Source: Lasioglossum baleicum
Lineage: Eukaryota; Arthropoda; Insecta; Hymenoptera; Halictidae
Direction: 5' to 3'
Assembly (NCBI RefSeq): GCF_051020765.1
Contig: NC_134934.1
Location: forward strand, 4,092,001 to 4,156,000
DNA: 64,000 bases
Position numbers and translations under genes: made by a program. Below are positions 25,075 through 39,400 of the stretch, piece by piece. Within the stretch, counting starts at the first letter, position 1. Every line of letters begins with the position of its first letter. The notes under the pieces are model-generated. The model searched no databases. It was not told where the DNA came from and was given only the letters and a program-made list of their open reading frames with translations.

Positions 25075-26249
25075 ATCATTTCGATCGTATAAAGAAGCGT
25101 ATCGGAGTCGACTGATTCAAATGCAACCATCACTGCTGACTTAATATCGCTAACAAGCCAACAGGAAGCAAGAACTGCGAATTAATGCATCACTCCGAAC
25201 CAGTATTCATAAGGATAACATTCATGCTGTACCACGGTTATAGTACTCTGGTTTTTGTTAAAATTCGATGGCATTTAACATTCCGCACGATGTCGGAACG
25301 TTATTATCATCGACACGAGGAACAAACTTCAATTCCAATCTTCGTAAATTATGCCTAGGCATTACTATTTCCGCGTCCTTGCATTTTATAGGTCATCGCA
25401 TTTAGCGCGCTCGGTATGCGTGCACAAATGCTGTACTTCGATCTAGAAAACTTCAATGAAAAAGTTATTCCTGATTCCGGTAAATATCCCGAGTCGAGCC
25501 TCGACGGATTTTCACTCTTTCCGATCGCCACGAAACAGTTCGCTCGTTAAAAAAACTTCAATCATTTCGGGCTCGTAAAAAGTGTAGCGGGCTCTCTCTT
25601 TAATGATCATCAGGGTTCATAGATTTTTACGGGACGCGCGTTTAACGCGGCTGTCGGATGGGAGACTCGGGGAAGTAGCTCTGGAGAGTATGCGGCTTCT
25701 GAAAATTGAATGCCTTTTATGGAACAACAAAAACAGCTAAACGAATATTAAATTAACAATGACGAAACTAGACATTTCATACGACGTAGAATGCTTCCAT
25801 TGTATGCGATTTCCTTCGTTTTATGGATATAAAATGATTAAGGGTTAAAAAGAGAACTTTCAAGCAATTTCTCACGCAGTATCACCGCCGATAAATTGTT
25901 AAACAAAGACCGGACCACGCAAGGGGGAGGTGGTCGAAGACTTTCACGAATGACGCACAGTATAGTGCCATCCCGGATTCTCATTGTCGATCATGCTGTC
26001 GCGGTGATGGGAGCCCGGTGGTCGCGTGAATCGTCGCGTAAACCGAATTACGCGGGGATCGTGCCGGTACAAAGGATCGAGGGTTGGGTCCTAGAGTATC
26101 GATCATAATATGGATCTCGTGGGTGGCCGAGCAGACCCGAATGGCGATCGTAATCTACTTAATTCGGCTCGGGGTCGACGCAGGACATGGGACGCATCCC
26201 CGTGGAAAGTAGTCGCGGCCCGGTACTTGTCGAGCACGGAGCTCTCGAC

Positions 26250-26272
26250 CTCGGCTCGGCTCGGCTCGGCTC
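26250..26272 (+). repeat. (CTCGG)n pentanucleotide microsatellite
   Basis: Four CTCGG units plus CTC. It is the reverse-complement pentamer of the repeat at 12,486. Confidence 0.9.
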
Positions 26273-28536
26273 TGTTCTCGAGCGGGGTCGAGCGGACGCG
26301 AGCGAATCCGATCACGGCCGAGCCGGAGAGCGCGCCGCGCCGCTTCAAGAACCCACGCACCAGTTCGTCGACGAGCGCGGCACCGTCTGCCAGGGGATCT
26401 ATCTCTTCGTCGCTCGGTCTCTCTTATCTCTCGCTCTCTCGTTTCTCCGTCGTCGCGATCTCTTCTACTCGCACGAACTTCCTCGTGCGACAGCTGTTCC
26501 GCCGGCTCCGATGATCATCCGCGAGGCGATCCACGGGATCCGAGGCAACTGCGCTCTGCAATGGTTCACAGTAAGACTGCCCTAATTAGCCCCCAATCAC
26601 AATCTTCACCCCACACGATTCCACTTGGGAATCTTTTATGTCGAGTCTGAGGGACGAGGCTCTTGAAAACGCGCTAGTTTCTACGACCGAGTCTAATTTA
26701 TATTAATTACGTCGAGTTTATAGTAGTCAAGGGTATATCTTGAAGATCGCGTTGACAGCTCGAGCTTATAGATAAGGATAGAACTCGAACTTGAAGTTGT
26801 TTCTCGATGTTTTCTAAATTCAGTTTTGATCTCGTCACATTATTGACGTTTTTATTACCGCCCGAGAGTCCACCGATTGATTGACACGAATCTACTGCAC
26901 GTTACACCACCTGCCATACCCAATGTGCCAATTTACACGACAATCCGTCTTCGAATAGACAGCTTGTTTTATCCTCGCGTCGTTTTATTTACTCCTGTGC
27001 AGACAGTTGAATTATCATCGCAATTTCGAAGCCTTGATATTTCAGGTAGGCACTGTCCATGGCTGAACAAAAGACGTGGGGACGACAAAATCAGATTTTA
27101 CCTGTTCACAATTTCATTCTTTGACATTGTCCCTCTTCGACCAATAGCATACTTCTTTACAACCACAGACAGTATTTTCACAATACATATATGTAGATCG
27201 TAATCGTAGGAGAGACTATCGTACAGAAGTACTTCAATTTGCGCTAAACATTTTTACATCAAGTATACGATAAAACAATGATAAAAATAACAAAATGATT
27301 TTTGCCGCAATATTCGCTGCATTCGACCAAGTAAAACCGTCTCATTTAATATAAAGGTGAAAGAACAGCCCGAATAAAAATTCAGTAATTCTGAAAAATT
27401 TATAGGAACTGGATAAGTAGAAGCACAAACTAAAAATTGAAGAACTCGCCGATCTGCTGATGCACGCGGGGCCCTCGCTTCGACGCGCAAAGCGTTAACG
27501 CGCGCGGACGTTGTGGAGTTTGCTTTTTCGAGTCGTTTCTGCGTTGTTTCGCGAACTTTCGGCTGGGGTCATCGTATGTGTTCTCGCAATCATTACCCTG
27601 GAGGCGCCGCGTCAGTTTCCCCGAAACTTTCCAACGGAAACCACCCCTTTCGTGTTTAGACAGTCACTCGGCTGCTCGCAAACACTTGTTACTCGGCGGT
27701 GGTCTCGCGAGCGGTTCGCGAGAGCCTCGAATTATAGAGACGGGAGAGAGAGAGCGTCACGATGTAATTGGACGACGTGAAAAGCGCCGGGAAAGCCTCC
27801 GCGAGGGGTGGGTTTACGGTAAACAATTACGCGCGGCCCGGCCCGGCTCGCCCGGTACGGTCATGGCCATTCGCCACCGCGAGAGATCTTTCTCCTTCTG
27901 TTTTTTGTTCCGGCGAGCCATCGATGCCCTCTACCCCCTCGGAGAAAAACTATTCGGAAAATTATTCGGGTATTGGACTCGGAAACAAGACCGTTTCGAT
28001 CGTAGCGCGAATGAAACGAAACGGTTGTCCCGGTACAAGTGAAATATTAATGTAAAAACGAGTTCTATTATTCGCGGACGGAGTGCCGACCAGTAATCTA
28101 CTATTTTCACCGTCCATTGTTGCGTACAAAGCGCTGAGAATTATTGCAAATAATACATCGTCCCGTTGCGTTCGCAATTTTACATTTATCGTTCAGTTAA
28201 TATTTCATTCATCCACAATCCTATTTAGTTGTAGTTGAGACGGTTCTTCAACAAGTTTTATTATTCATTTTCTGATAGGAGTAGTATTTCTTCTCATTCC
28301 CAATAATAAAAAGCATTAATAACAACGATAGACTGCCGTGTTCTGCTTTTAAAAAATATTCGCACAATTTCTCGAGTAGTATTCTTTACCCTTTATGACC
28401 GGAGATAAAGAACAATAGTCGAAAAATGCAGCGACCAAGCCAATGATCTCCAAATCCCTTTCAAAGTGGGCTGGTTTTTCTCACCTTTGACATTTCTCGA
28501 CGAAAATGAAGAACATCCGAATAATTTCTATTTGGC

Positions 28537-28572
28537 GCTCTCTTTCTCTCTCTCTCTCTCTCCTTCTCTCTC
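28537..28572 (+). repeat. CT-rich microsatellite
   Basis: Nearly pure CT dinucleotide tract with two interruptions. Confidence 0.95.
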
Positions 28573-30029
28573 GGCAAGTCCTCGAAAAATTCCCATATAA
28601 TCGCGTTATGACGCTGAGGGGGTAGTTCTCGCGCTCGGATGACGGACCAGACAAAGAACGGGGTTAGCAACGGGGGCGACCGAGATTCCGCGACTAAATT
28701 CGCCGCGGCCCGTTCCGTCGGCGGCTGACATTTAATTCCAAGGTTTTTACGATTCCCAGGCGTTTCGGGATCGATCAGGAAAGCCTTTTAGCTCGCGCGA
28801 TAATAAAGGCCGCCCCGCGATAGCGCGGCCGGGTGGAGACCTTTAATAGATGAGCTACGAGCCTCGAATAGGAACGTACAGTCTTCGGGGAATCAAGGTT
28901 AGGAGGGTGACCGGGGTGGCGACGTCGTGAGGCGTCCGGCCGTTATTTAGATTCCGACGTGTAACGGCGTGGAATCGTACCCGATTCCCACGTTCTTCTC
29001 CGCACCTACGTACACGATATTCCCGAGGAATTTTCCTAATCTTTCCCGGCTCTCTTGACAGATACGATCGCGTTTTATGGGCCCCCTTACACGGCCGGCT
29101 TCCAACCAAAAGTCCAACACACCAGCCACCGAAAGTTACCCAAACCACCGTCCATCAAAGCTGGATGCAGAGCCATATCATTAGACTGCGTATCTGCATT
29201 GACTGTGGGAAGCAGGAAGAAAATAAAAATTGATTTCATCCCTTGATGAGTGTGTTACATTCAAAACAACGTTTTACATTTCACCCAATCAATTGTTCCA
29301 TTTTCATATTTCAATACTTTTATAATTTAGAAGGTTGATCAACTGTGTACTTCTACGTAACAGAAAATCAGGCTTGGTATATTAATTACTATTGAAATGT
29401 GTCCATTAATGTACTAACTATGAACGTTATGCAAATTTTAAAGGGTTGGTATACTTGCGATATATGCGCCGTACTCACGATTGACCCCAATGGTTTAGAG
29501 ATCGCGAGCTGTCCAGACGATCTCTCCAAGCATTGTTCGCGGCTCTAGCCAAACATAGAAACGCGAGGCCGCTCTAGAAAGCGTCCCCGACGCGTTTACC
29601 GGCGGCTTTTCCGCAGCCTTTTCTCTCTGGATAACTCGGAACGGTTCCCATCTTCGCCGCGTCTCGTTGATTAGAATCTTCGCTGTTGCGTGGCGAACAG
29701 ACAGCCATTTAGTAATTACTTCATATTCCCCAGGAGCATTTAGAGCACTCGAAAAATTCCCAGGACCCCGGATATGCTCGCTTTCTGCGAGCCTTCAATC
29801 TCTTAAGACGTCCATTACCCACCTTTTTCCCCCGGGGCGAGTACCCAGATTTTCCACTTTTCTTCGAAATCGCGAAAATTCTGCATGAAACGTGTGGCCT
29901 TTTAATAGTATATGCCCTGAACTCTTATTACGTTGCGTATGCAATGTATTGTCTGGATTCCTCCATTTCAAGTATGTATGTAGGGGGAAACTACTGTTTT
30001 ATTATAAACTCGTTAGTATGCTCCATTGC

Positions 30030-30510
30030 AATCTTGGCCCTTTGCATTCCCAAGATTTCTCCTGGAATACGACGTTTCTTAAATTCTCGAGACATTTGAT
30101 ATTGCGCGCCCTTTGAGCATTTTCTATGTTCCTTAGAAGTTGCAGTGGTCTTTATGCATTCCGATTTTTTACCCTTTGAATATGGCCCTTTATATTCCTA
30201 AGGATCTGAGTATCGTTAAATTGTTCGCCCTTCGCATTCCTAACAACCTTCCTTGGTTGTGTGCCCCATTGTGTATTTCTAAGGACTTTTGACATACTTA
30301 AACATCTTAGAATTCCCAACTACTTTCAAGGCTTCGAAATTGTGGTAGGCACACCCTTTGTGCTTTATACATTCTCTATGGCCCTCGAAAAATTGTGGAA
30401 ATTCCTACAAAAATTCTAGAAACTACACGTGAAGTACAACATCATTGCAGCCCTTCGTATTCCTAACACCCTTACTGGAAATATTGCCTTTTGCTTTCCT
30501 ATCAGCGGAC
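30030..30510 (+). repeat. Decayed tandem repeat with GCCCTTTGCATTCCTAAG core
   Basis: A core similar to ggccctttgcattcccaag recurs about eight times at irregular spacing: near 30,034, 30,112, 30,184, 30,228, 30,264, 30,352, 30,450 and 30,487. Copies share GCCCTT, a short TTGCATT-like part and TCCTAA. No long ORF spans it. It reads as an old minisatellite that has lost its register. Confidence 0.6.
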
Positions 30511-30559
30511 ATAAACGACCCAGGTTGCCCTCGCCAGGTTAAACATTAAAAGCATGATC

Positions 30560-30752
30560 AGACTGCGGATCTTTATACATTTATAGAAAAATTGAGAAGA
30601 CGAAACTGAAAATTGTTGAAAAATTTTCAAAATTCAAGATGTCGATACCTGATTTTTCCTCTATTAAAATCATTAAGGGAAGAAATAATCATTCAATTTA
30701 GTTTCTATTTCTTGCAATCGATGCAGGCAATTTTTATTTTGATCCGCAGTCT
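30560..30752. mobile_element. AGACTGCGG-family MITE, 193 bp
   Basis: The left end agactgcggatctttataca at 30,560 is paired with the right end tttgatccgcagtct at 30,752. Identity at the extreme ends is high: CAGACTGCGGATC against GATCCGCAGTCTG. The interior is AT-rich with no coding capacity. Confidence 0.8.
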
Positions 30753-33700
30753 GATGATGATTGCCACGGGCGCGAGTAATCCGCGGACGGTTTTTCGATT
30801 GGCTCGCGCGAGAACTTTCCACCGGGGTTACTGTTCCGCGAGACTTACGACCTCGTCGAAAACACGTAATAAGTTTCCGAAGTTCCACCCCTTCGGTATA
30901 TTGTATAGGGGAAGTTTAATGGAACGAGGGAATAGGGACGCCGGGGTATCGTTCTCGAATCTGGAATCGAACTGCCTCTCGTCGTTAAACGCGCGCGCCC
31001 TTTTTCCCTAACCAGTAAATCGCTTAAGGTTTTCCGTTCCTGGAACCGGTTCGAGCGGTCCCGTCGAGCAATTACGCTTCGATCTGAGCGAGAAACCAGC
31101 CACCGCTCCGTGTTTCATCCTGCCTCCGAAAGCGCATTGAGATTCGAGGCAACAAGTGCTCCGGCCAGCCACGAGAAGCGAGAAGGATTTCTTAGAAACC
31201 AACCCCTGCTGATTCAAACCGCCGCGAAACTGTTAAACGTCGACGGTTCTATTCGATTAACGTCTTCTATCTCCTCGCTCCCGGAAAAGTCACAAAACAC
31301 AGAATCGAGATCGTAAACCCCTTACTCGATCTTTTCCTCGCAGATACAATCGGTAGAATTTGTTCCGGATAATTTCCTAGTAGAAAAGAAAATTTGTGAT
31401 CATTGTATGCCCTAAATGATTTTAATGGTGAAATATTAATGACAGGGGAATAGGATTTTATTCGAAAACGAACGAATAACATTGATATTATTATTTCTTT
31501 ACTAGTTCTGTTGATTCTGTGCAGAATGTTCATCGCGAGAGCGACTCGACTATTATTTTGCACGGGGTTAAGAAAACACTGGTTAATTTTCTTTCCGATA
31601 CTGTTTTCCTTCTGTTGAACCCTTTTTGCTCTTATCTCTCGTTTCGTTGTATCGCCGATCTGTCGTTTCAGTAATTGCCATGTTGCGAGACTTGTACGAA
31701 GTGATAGGAACACCTGAGAAAATTGTGGTTCTAAAAGTTTGATAAATGATACTAGAAGGTTGGAAACCGCTATGCACTACACAGACTACGAACCTAAATC
31801 GACAATAGTAGCGGTCATACATTTGTTCGTATATTCGAACGAATAATTCCCTGCAACATGGAACCGCCGAAAGGCAAATCAACACGCTCGCAAAATCAGC
31901 ATTCCAAATTTTCTAAGACAATCTAGGGCTACTGGAATTTGCATAAGGATCCCGGGCGACTACTTGTCGCGTCCGGAAACAGGATAACAATTATCCTCGC
32001 GATGGAGTATCCGGAATTGAATATCCTCGGCGAGTTAAGCCACCTCACCTGGCTCCTTATCGAATCTTCGGAGGCGGAGCACTCGTTTCCCTCGTGGATT
32101 CGACTTTCTGGCCAGCCGGTTTAACTCCTGGACGCTTTAAAGGGATTAAGCCCCGATTCGCGAGGAGACCAACTCTCTCTCCGTCTCTCCCTCTGTCTTA
32201 CGTACACACACACACAGAGGCTCTTCCGGCTCTCGGCGAATTTCCTAACGCCTCGGAAGATCCTCGGAGGAGAGGTCCGTCTTTCGTCGCCGGAGAACTA
32301 TTCGGAACATCCGTCCCAAGCCGTCCGGAAAGTTGAACGTCGCCGACGGGAACCGCCCGACAATTGGCCCGACCGTTTAATGAATTCCCGATCTCCAGGG
32401 AACCGCTTGTTTCCAGCCCCCGTTCTGTAAACGATCGAAAAGTCCTGGTTCCGCCATGAAAACCAGGCAACCGCCGCTTTCCCCCGCTTCTCCCGGTAAG
32501 CCGCGACTTCAATGGGGCGCAATTACCACCGAGATAATTAACCGGGTAATTACCAAGTCTTTCCAGCTAAGCTCCACCGATTCCCCGACCTCTTTCCGAT
32601 CCGAAACTGCGATTCAGCCCCGCGCGACGTATATTTCACGGCTTGATTGCCACGACTTCGAGAGGGCGGTGAAGGAAGGGACTGGTTTCGACGCGTGCAA
32701 AACTATACCGTTCGAGGGACAGATGCAATCGAGCGAACCCGTGGAAATCGACCTGCCATATGCACGCCGAAATTTCCCAGAAACACACGGGCACAATGTT
32801 GCGAGCGCTTATCGAAACACTTATTATTTACGAGTTGTGGCGGTTCACCCGTTGTGCCATGAGAATGCTTAGAGAACATTACAATGAACGTAGCAGATAA
32901 TATTGACCTGTAGATATGAAGACCTGGGTCCAGTCTGACCCGGCATTTCTAAGCTAGCTGGTCTAGCTACACAGCTCCCGATGTTTTCTAGTAGGATACA
33001 ATTTTTGTAAACACTTATACCGTTTAGATACCCCTAGATATGATATAACAAGATTGCATTTATTACGACACACGTCGTATAAAACAAATTTACTCGATTG
33101 GTAAAAATCAATTTTCAAGCGTGTTCCCAATCGATCAAGCTAAAATTGAGGTCATTCGTAACACCGTTGATACAAACTTGTCGCGTAAAAAATGTGCGCT
33201 TCAGTTGAAAAAAGTGAAAATTTAAAAAAGAGATGCGGTGGTGTTTCCAAGCCAACGTATTCGTGTGACAATGATGCGAGTGTCGAGGAGTTAATCATTG
33301 TGTTTATTGCATGGGGGTCTGTAGAAATCGTGAAGAACGGCAGTAGATGATCCCCGGGGAGAGTCTCGGTCTTGATTCGCGGAAAGTCGGTCGCGAAGGG
33401 CGGTGGTTGCGGCGTCGGCGGTTTATTCGAGGCATTTCAGTCGCGAATTTAACGTCGCGACGCCCCGGCGACCAACAAACATTTCACCGTAGGGGATGGA
33501 TGGCCGCGATGGGCTGCTTTTAGTCGCGGCTTTATCTGCCTATTGTCCTGCTCGCTCGCTCGCAGATAACCGTGTTCGCGCACGCACACACCCGCGGAGC
33601 CGGCACAGAAACGTGTACATACAAGAACGCACCGAGAGGCTGGCGCACGCATCTGCTCTCCGAGTAAATAGACGGGAATACGCGTGTCGAGGTAGTCGGG

Positions 33701-34107
33701 GGCCCGGCACCAGCAACAATAACCGGCGGATTTATCGGCCCGTGAATTCATAAGCCGCGTTCAAGCCGTTGCGGATAAAAACCTGTTGAGTTCCATTGAA
33801 TTCCGCGAGAAGATCCTCCCCCGACATTGTTCCCGGTGTGTTCCGAACGCGGCCCGAATATCGCCATTGTGCGGCTCTCGTTTCCGACCACCCGGAAGTT
33901 GATGGAAATGCACCGCAGAACGCGAACGGAAGCTCCCCTTTTTTCGCCGTTTGAGTTTTCGGGTTAGCGTGGTCCATGTTAGCAACTCGCAACGGAGAAA
34001 TATTGTTCAGAGAGTTTGGACTGAATGCTTGGCTAATGGAATATTATATCTGAAAACGTTTGCGCGAAACAGAATTTCCTTTGTTGAACCCGTTTCTGGG
34101 AGTAGAA

Positions 34108-34160
34108 ACTACGCCTACTCAAGGTAGACCACGCCTATTCGGGAGAGGCCACGCCCACTC
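34108..34160 (+). repeat. Three CCACGCC motifs at exactly 20-bp spacing
   Basis: actacgcctactc, accacgcctattc and gccacgcccactc start at 34,108, 34,128 and 34,148. The regular 20-bp period marks a short tandem array of the dispersed CCACGCCTACT motif. Confidence 0.85.
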
Positions 34161-35555
34161 TTCTATTTCTTTAATCTTCTTGCGACTCCATTTTCCAAGT
34201 CGTCTAATTTGCGCAATACTGCAAAGGCGACTTTGATGAATCATAAAAACAACAACAGTCTGTAACCGTATCCGGACTTTCCCAGCATGTCCGCCCTTTC
34301 CCAACGATATTATTCGCATTACGGAACGCAGGCGGATACAACAACAAGCAGCACCTAAGCGAGCCCCGTCAGAAGACGAGCACAGCGAGACGTAAGTAGT
34401 CGCTAAAACGTAGAATCCAAATGAACCCGGCTTGCGCGACCGAGTGTTAATTACTCATGGCATCCAGGCCCCAATTAACGCAGTGCGATACGTTTCCAAA
34501 GTGGCGACGCAACTGGAGCGTCCTTTTACGCACAGCATTCGCGGCTAACGACCATGTCCTCTTTTTTTTTTGTAGCCGACACCGATCGAGCTTGCCATTT
34601 ATTATTATAAAAGAAACGGCGGTTCTGCGTCTCTGGGATCGTTTTTAGATCGAGCATGTTGCGTCTTCCAGTCCACGGAATTTCCTCGGCAGTTTTCGTG
34701 CTCGTTGGCTGCCGGCCCGGAAACAATGAATTCCGTTATGGTTCTAAAAGCCCGCGCAACGGTATTCCCACCGCGTTGTTTCCATGGCCGCACGCGAGCC
34801 GAACCGTGACGACGCAATTTTCGTATCACCTTTTATCAGCCGCTTCCTCCAACCTTTTTCTCATAATTGTGCGTCCTCGTAACCGCCCTACCCCCTTCAC
34901 CGCCCGCGCTTTTGCTAATTAGCCAGCGACAACTTTCTTAACTGGCTCGCGCACCCATTAAGCGAAAATTCACCGAATTAATTCGGTCGCATCCTCCTGC
35001 CCCCTCTCAACCCTCTCATTTCATGCGATTCTCTTATTCGCCTTTTTTCCATCCAGAATCCCCGGTTGAACGTCTGAGAAACTTCGTTCGCGTGCAACAA
35101 TGAAATCTAATTAGATAGAACGGAAGGCGACAAAAGCCAAGCAGCAAACGAACTCGAGATAAAACAGGATCCCGACTCGGGGAAGTAGATCGGCTGAATG
35201 AACAGCACTCCTCCGAAAATTGCAATCATTTAGCGCCGCTTCCGGAGTTCGTCGCGTTCCATGCTACATAGACATGATCCTCGTCGGGCTTCTCCCAACA
35301 GAAATTGGCTCACAGAGCCGCACAGCACCTGCCGGGCTTCCGTTTAGCCAAAGCTGAATAGTTTGGTGAATGGATGCGTTGTAGCCGGGATCGTCGACCG
35401 GTGTATTCAATTTGGCGTCGCGACACGACGTGACGGCCGCTCGTCATCGCGTCCCGTCAAAACTGGCGTCGACGAGAGCGTCGACGAAGCGAGGGTGCAC
35501 TCGCGTGTAGGATTCTCCGATTTCCATAAATCGCCGTGCTCGGCCTTCGGACATC

Positions 35556-35613
35556 CTCTGTCTCTCTCTTTCTCGCTTTCTCTGTGTCCATCTCTCTCTC
35601 CCTCTCTCTCTCC
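35556..35613 (+). repeat. CT-rich tract
   Basis: Imperfect CT dinucleotide tract with TG and CC interruptions in a CpG-rich block. Confidence 0.9.
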
Positions 35614-36266
35614 GGTGGCATAGGCACGTCGTCGGGAGAGCAATTTGCGTAACTGTCTCGAAAAGTTACGAGTCAGCTTGCACCCTGTCACCCTGTCCAG
35701 CCGAGCGAGCGTCGCTCACGGACTCGTTCGCCTCCCTCGGCTCACCTCGTCTTGCCATACCGTACCATATCCTGCCGTACCATGCCATGCCGCGTCCATT
35801 TGTCAACGAGCAACCCAGCAGAGCGCATCGACCCCCATATTGCCCGGCTAACTCTTCCCGCGAGATTTTTCTCACCGATCCGACGTGCACCCTGCCCTCC
35901 GACAATATTACACTCTCCTGCAACTTTGCGACCATCCTCTATCTTCGATCTGAGGGGAATTGATTCCGACAGATGATGGATCAACGGGAATGCTTTCGGA
36001 CACCACCGTGTGTGTCGAATCTTTTCTTCTAGTTCCTCTTCGTGTTCTTCCCTCGTGATTTCTTCCGATACCACCGGTCTGAGAGACATTTTCTTATGAA
36101 TATATTAGTAGAGGGGTAAAGAGGATTGGATCCGTTGTGCGACTCTCTTTAATGGCAAAAGCAAGTTTGATACGTGTACGAGTTGTAACTTGAAACTGTT
36201 GATTATGGTACTCTGACTTAGGTCTTAATCGTTTGCAGCGCTCCTGAATGCCAGTACTTAATCATT

Positions 36267-36423
36267 AGACTGCGGATTTGTATGCATTTATGGAAAAATC
36301 TAAAAATAGTGTTATGTTGTCTTCAGGTGTAAAAAAAACTATTAGCGCATGAATTTGTATTTAACTCCTGCTACCCAAAATCCCTGCTGAACATTTCTAT
36401 TTTGCATGAAGATCCGCAGTTTA
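36267..36423. mobile_element. AGACTGCGG-family MITE, 157 bp
   Basis: The left end agactgcggatttgtatgca at 36,267 and the right end ttgcatgaagatccgcagtt at 36,402-36,421 form a clear inverted pair. The pairing extends into the flanks as catt on the left and the matching acta-type sequence on the right. The interior has no coding capacity. Confidence 0.85.
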
Positions 36424-39400
36424 CTAATCATCTTCTTTTAGTTGAAACGTTCATGTGTTATACTAGTACAGGAATTTTTTGGTAGAACGGTAGCCGTATC
36501 GCATCAATTGTGAAACTTCAAAGTGAAAATGATTGCTGGTTAGCGTTGGCTAGCTTGCGGGGTCGTTTTTCGCGATTTACGAGACGCGACCCGTTCGGGA
36601 AACCGACGAGGAAAATACAATGAGGTGTTTCAGCTGTGATCGAGCTAGACAAAGCGTGTTTCGTCCCATGGAAGAATACCATCTCCGGATTTCTGTAACG
36701 GTATCCGCGTCTTCGCCGATGTAGGCCTGTAAATGGCTGCTCGTTAATCGGAGCTTCCGCGCGGGATCGGTTTACAACGGCGTCTCTCTTTCTCTCTCTT
36801 GTCCTCCCACGCGGAACATCGTCCTAGAACGGAATCTACGCAATCCCTACGAACTGTTTCACCGGTGTCAGACCGTGTTCAACTCCCGTCTGCGATTCAG
36901 GTCATTGCGAATCGCTGGTATCGTTACACGACACGGATTCCTGTTCAGAGAACCGTCACAGAACACGCTCGCTCTTTCTACAAATTCAACATTCTTCTCT
37001 ACGGATGTCTACTAAACCCACACCACGGTCAATCGACCGGTTTCATTAATTTAGAATTAACCCCTTGCCCTACAATATCGTGGCAGACTCGTGATGAAGA
37101 TTCTGAACACATGAAATTCTATTCTGGTTTTGTTAATGTATAGTTATTGGAGAACATGTAGCCATACAAAAGATATAAATTTTCTCCTGTTTTAGGAAAT
37201 TACGAATAAAGTCCTAATCACTGAAACCGTAAAAGGGGTTAATGAAGTTATAAGGACAACGGACAAAGAGTCCCTGAAAAATTCAAGCAAAGCAGCACGA
37301 TGAAAATCGACGAAAATTACGGATACGTCGGATGCCGACGATCCCTTTGATCAATTTAGTGATCGAAAGATGCGAGTTTGTGTGTGCGCGCTAGCTACGG
37401 CTTTCCTTTCGCAGCCGATGCATTGTAGAACATTTTGAGAGGAAACGACGACGCGCGGCTGCCAATCAGAGTGAAATTCATGGTCTGCTTCCATGGCGAC
37501 CTAAATTTTTGATGACCCGTGGTGCTCGGAACGGCATTGGCGTCGCAGCGCGAATTCGCGTCAGTCACGAACAATCGGGCTTCACGTAACTTCGGATATA
37601 TTTTCCGACGCATATTTTACGCGATTGGGAGATTCCGCCGCAGATTTACCGCGCAAACGGCCCCGGCACGCTAACAACCGCAGATGAGATAATCCCTCTG
37701 ATGGATCCATCGATTCCCATTCCCAGTTTTTCCTTCGCTCGTTAAACTCCGACACGCGCGTCGCGTAACACGCGACATATTTGCGGCATTATACAATTCG
37801 ATCAAGGAAGAGATTTTGCGAATTTTCTAATTACATCGCAAGAATTACGTATTTTCATTTGTAGAAGCGACCTGGCCAATCAGCCGTCGCGGTTGTTGCG
37901 TCACACTCCTATCGTTCCCTCGCAGTACATAGTTCGCCAAGGCTGAAAGTTTCGACGAGGCCGTCATTGATCTAACGTCGGGGAATAACGTCGGACAGGT
38001 TCGTTTCCTAAACGTCGTCGTTGAAAGTAGGAAGGAAGAAAGGCTCGGAAAGGACCGTCAACCGTGCTGAAACTCAATCTCGCTGGTCCCGGGGTTTTGC
38101 GTGCTCGATGTCGGCCCCGTTTATTTACGGAGGCGCAGATCGACGCGACGTGTGTCCCGTCCCCGAACAATCGATCCCCGGTCTCGATTATTACCGGCGG
38201 AAAATACGCTAGGCGCTTTGTATCCGGTTCGACGGCGCAGCGCGTTCGCGAAACGGTTTTCCGCGGACGAATATCGATCGCGCGTCGCGCTTTCTAACGA
38301 GGTTCAACCATTTTACTGCGAAACAACCGTGCACATGCACGTCCCTGGGGGGAGAGTGCTCGTTCCGACGGGTTCCCGAAGAGCGTGGGTGCGTGGCCTG
38401 TCGATCAAAGGCACGCGATCGGCCGAGCCCGTGATTTTCGAGCCAAGATAATATTCCACAACGCGCAATAAAACTCGCTGAATCAATTGTTCGCTACGCT
38501 CGAGCATTCTGGTGCGAACCGCCGTTTGCCGTAAGCGATACGGCGAAGAAAAAATTGGCGATGAGCCTGTGCGTCCCCAGGTACACATTCGTGATAGAGT
38601 CCACAGAAAAAATTCAGTGAAAAACCAAATGGTATTTTCTTTCTCGGTTCTGATCTTGAAAACAGAGCAAAGATCAGCACATTTAACAGACAACGCCCCA
38701 CGCGAGTTTCGTTGCATTCATTTGTTTCCCAGGTTGGATTATTCTGAAGAACCAGGATTCTCTATGGAAATTTATTCAAGACGAAGAAGGTCGTATCGAA
38801 TCGTTTTTGCAGGATTTTGAGGTTGTCGGTGGAATATTTGAATAAGGACAAATATTTACAATCTCAAGGATCGTCAAGCTATTATTCGAAACTATTATTC
38901 TTGTGTTATTGAAGCTCTATTAAATTATAAGCTGCAATGTTCCCTTCTCGAGGATCTTATTATATTTAACATTGTTCCTCGTCGAATAATGGAACCGACG
39001 CGACATTTTCCGAAGGCGCGTCTTTGACTGAGTACGATCGCCTCGTTATTGGAATTCTGTTATACGCCTCAGTTTCAACTTCCCTTGGAAAACAATCGGC
39101 GACGTCTCGGGGCGTCGCGTTACCTTTCGGGACACGGTTCTTTTGTCGCCGGAGGGACAGGGCGGAAGATAAACGCCGGGAAAAGTGAGGGGTACGGAAT
39201 AAGGAGGAGCATATAGAGGGAAAATAATTCCGCACGGCTAAGGGACGAGGACGGAAAAAAGCCTGGTAATTTTGCTCTGCCGTCTGTCAGACGCAGCGAC
39301 ATTTACGCGAATCGTTGGCGAACGTCACGGCCCGCGGAACGTAGAGTGGAACATCCGGTCGATAGAGGGCGAGGATCGATAGTTGACTGTCGCCACCGGT

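Larger units (their letters stand above)
24615..30559. other. Gene-free region
   Basis: No supportable exon. A CpG-rich stretch at 26.0-26.6 kb has a pentanucleotide repeat, a pyrimidine-rich run and an ATG at 26,512 followed by a possible donor (aca|gtaaga, about 26,571). It could be a promoter or untranslated first exon, but nothing links it to a transcript. CT tracts and a decayed tandem array are listed separately. Confidence 0.5.
30753..36266. other. Gene-free region
   Basis: No supportable exon. A 138-codon ATG ORF at 32,456-32,872 has no recognisable family. The stretch alternates between CpG-rich blocks (31.0-31.3, 32.0-32.8, 33.3-34.0, 35.2-35.9 kb) and AT-rich spacers. Repeats are listed separately. 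Confidence 0.5.

Noticed and set aside
32456..32872. 138-codon ATG ORF with mixed composition
   Set aside because: No family recognised and no flanking splice sites of quality; several frames in the same CpG-rich block are equally open.
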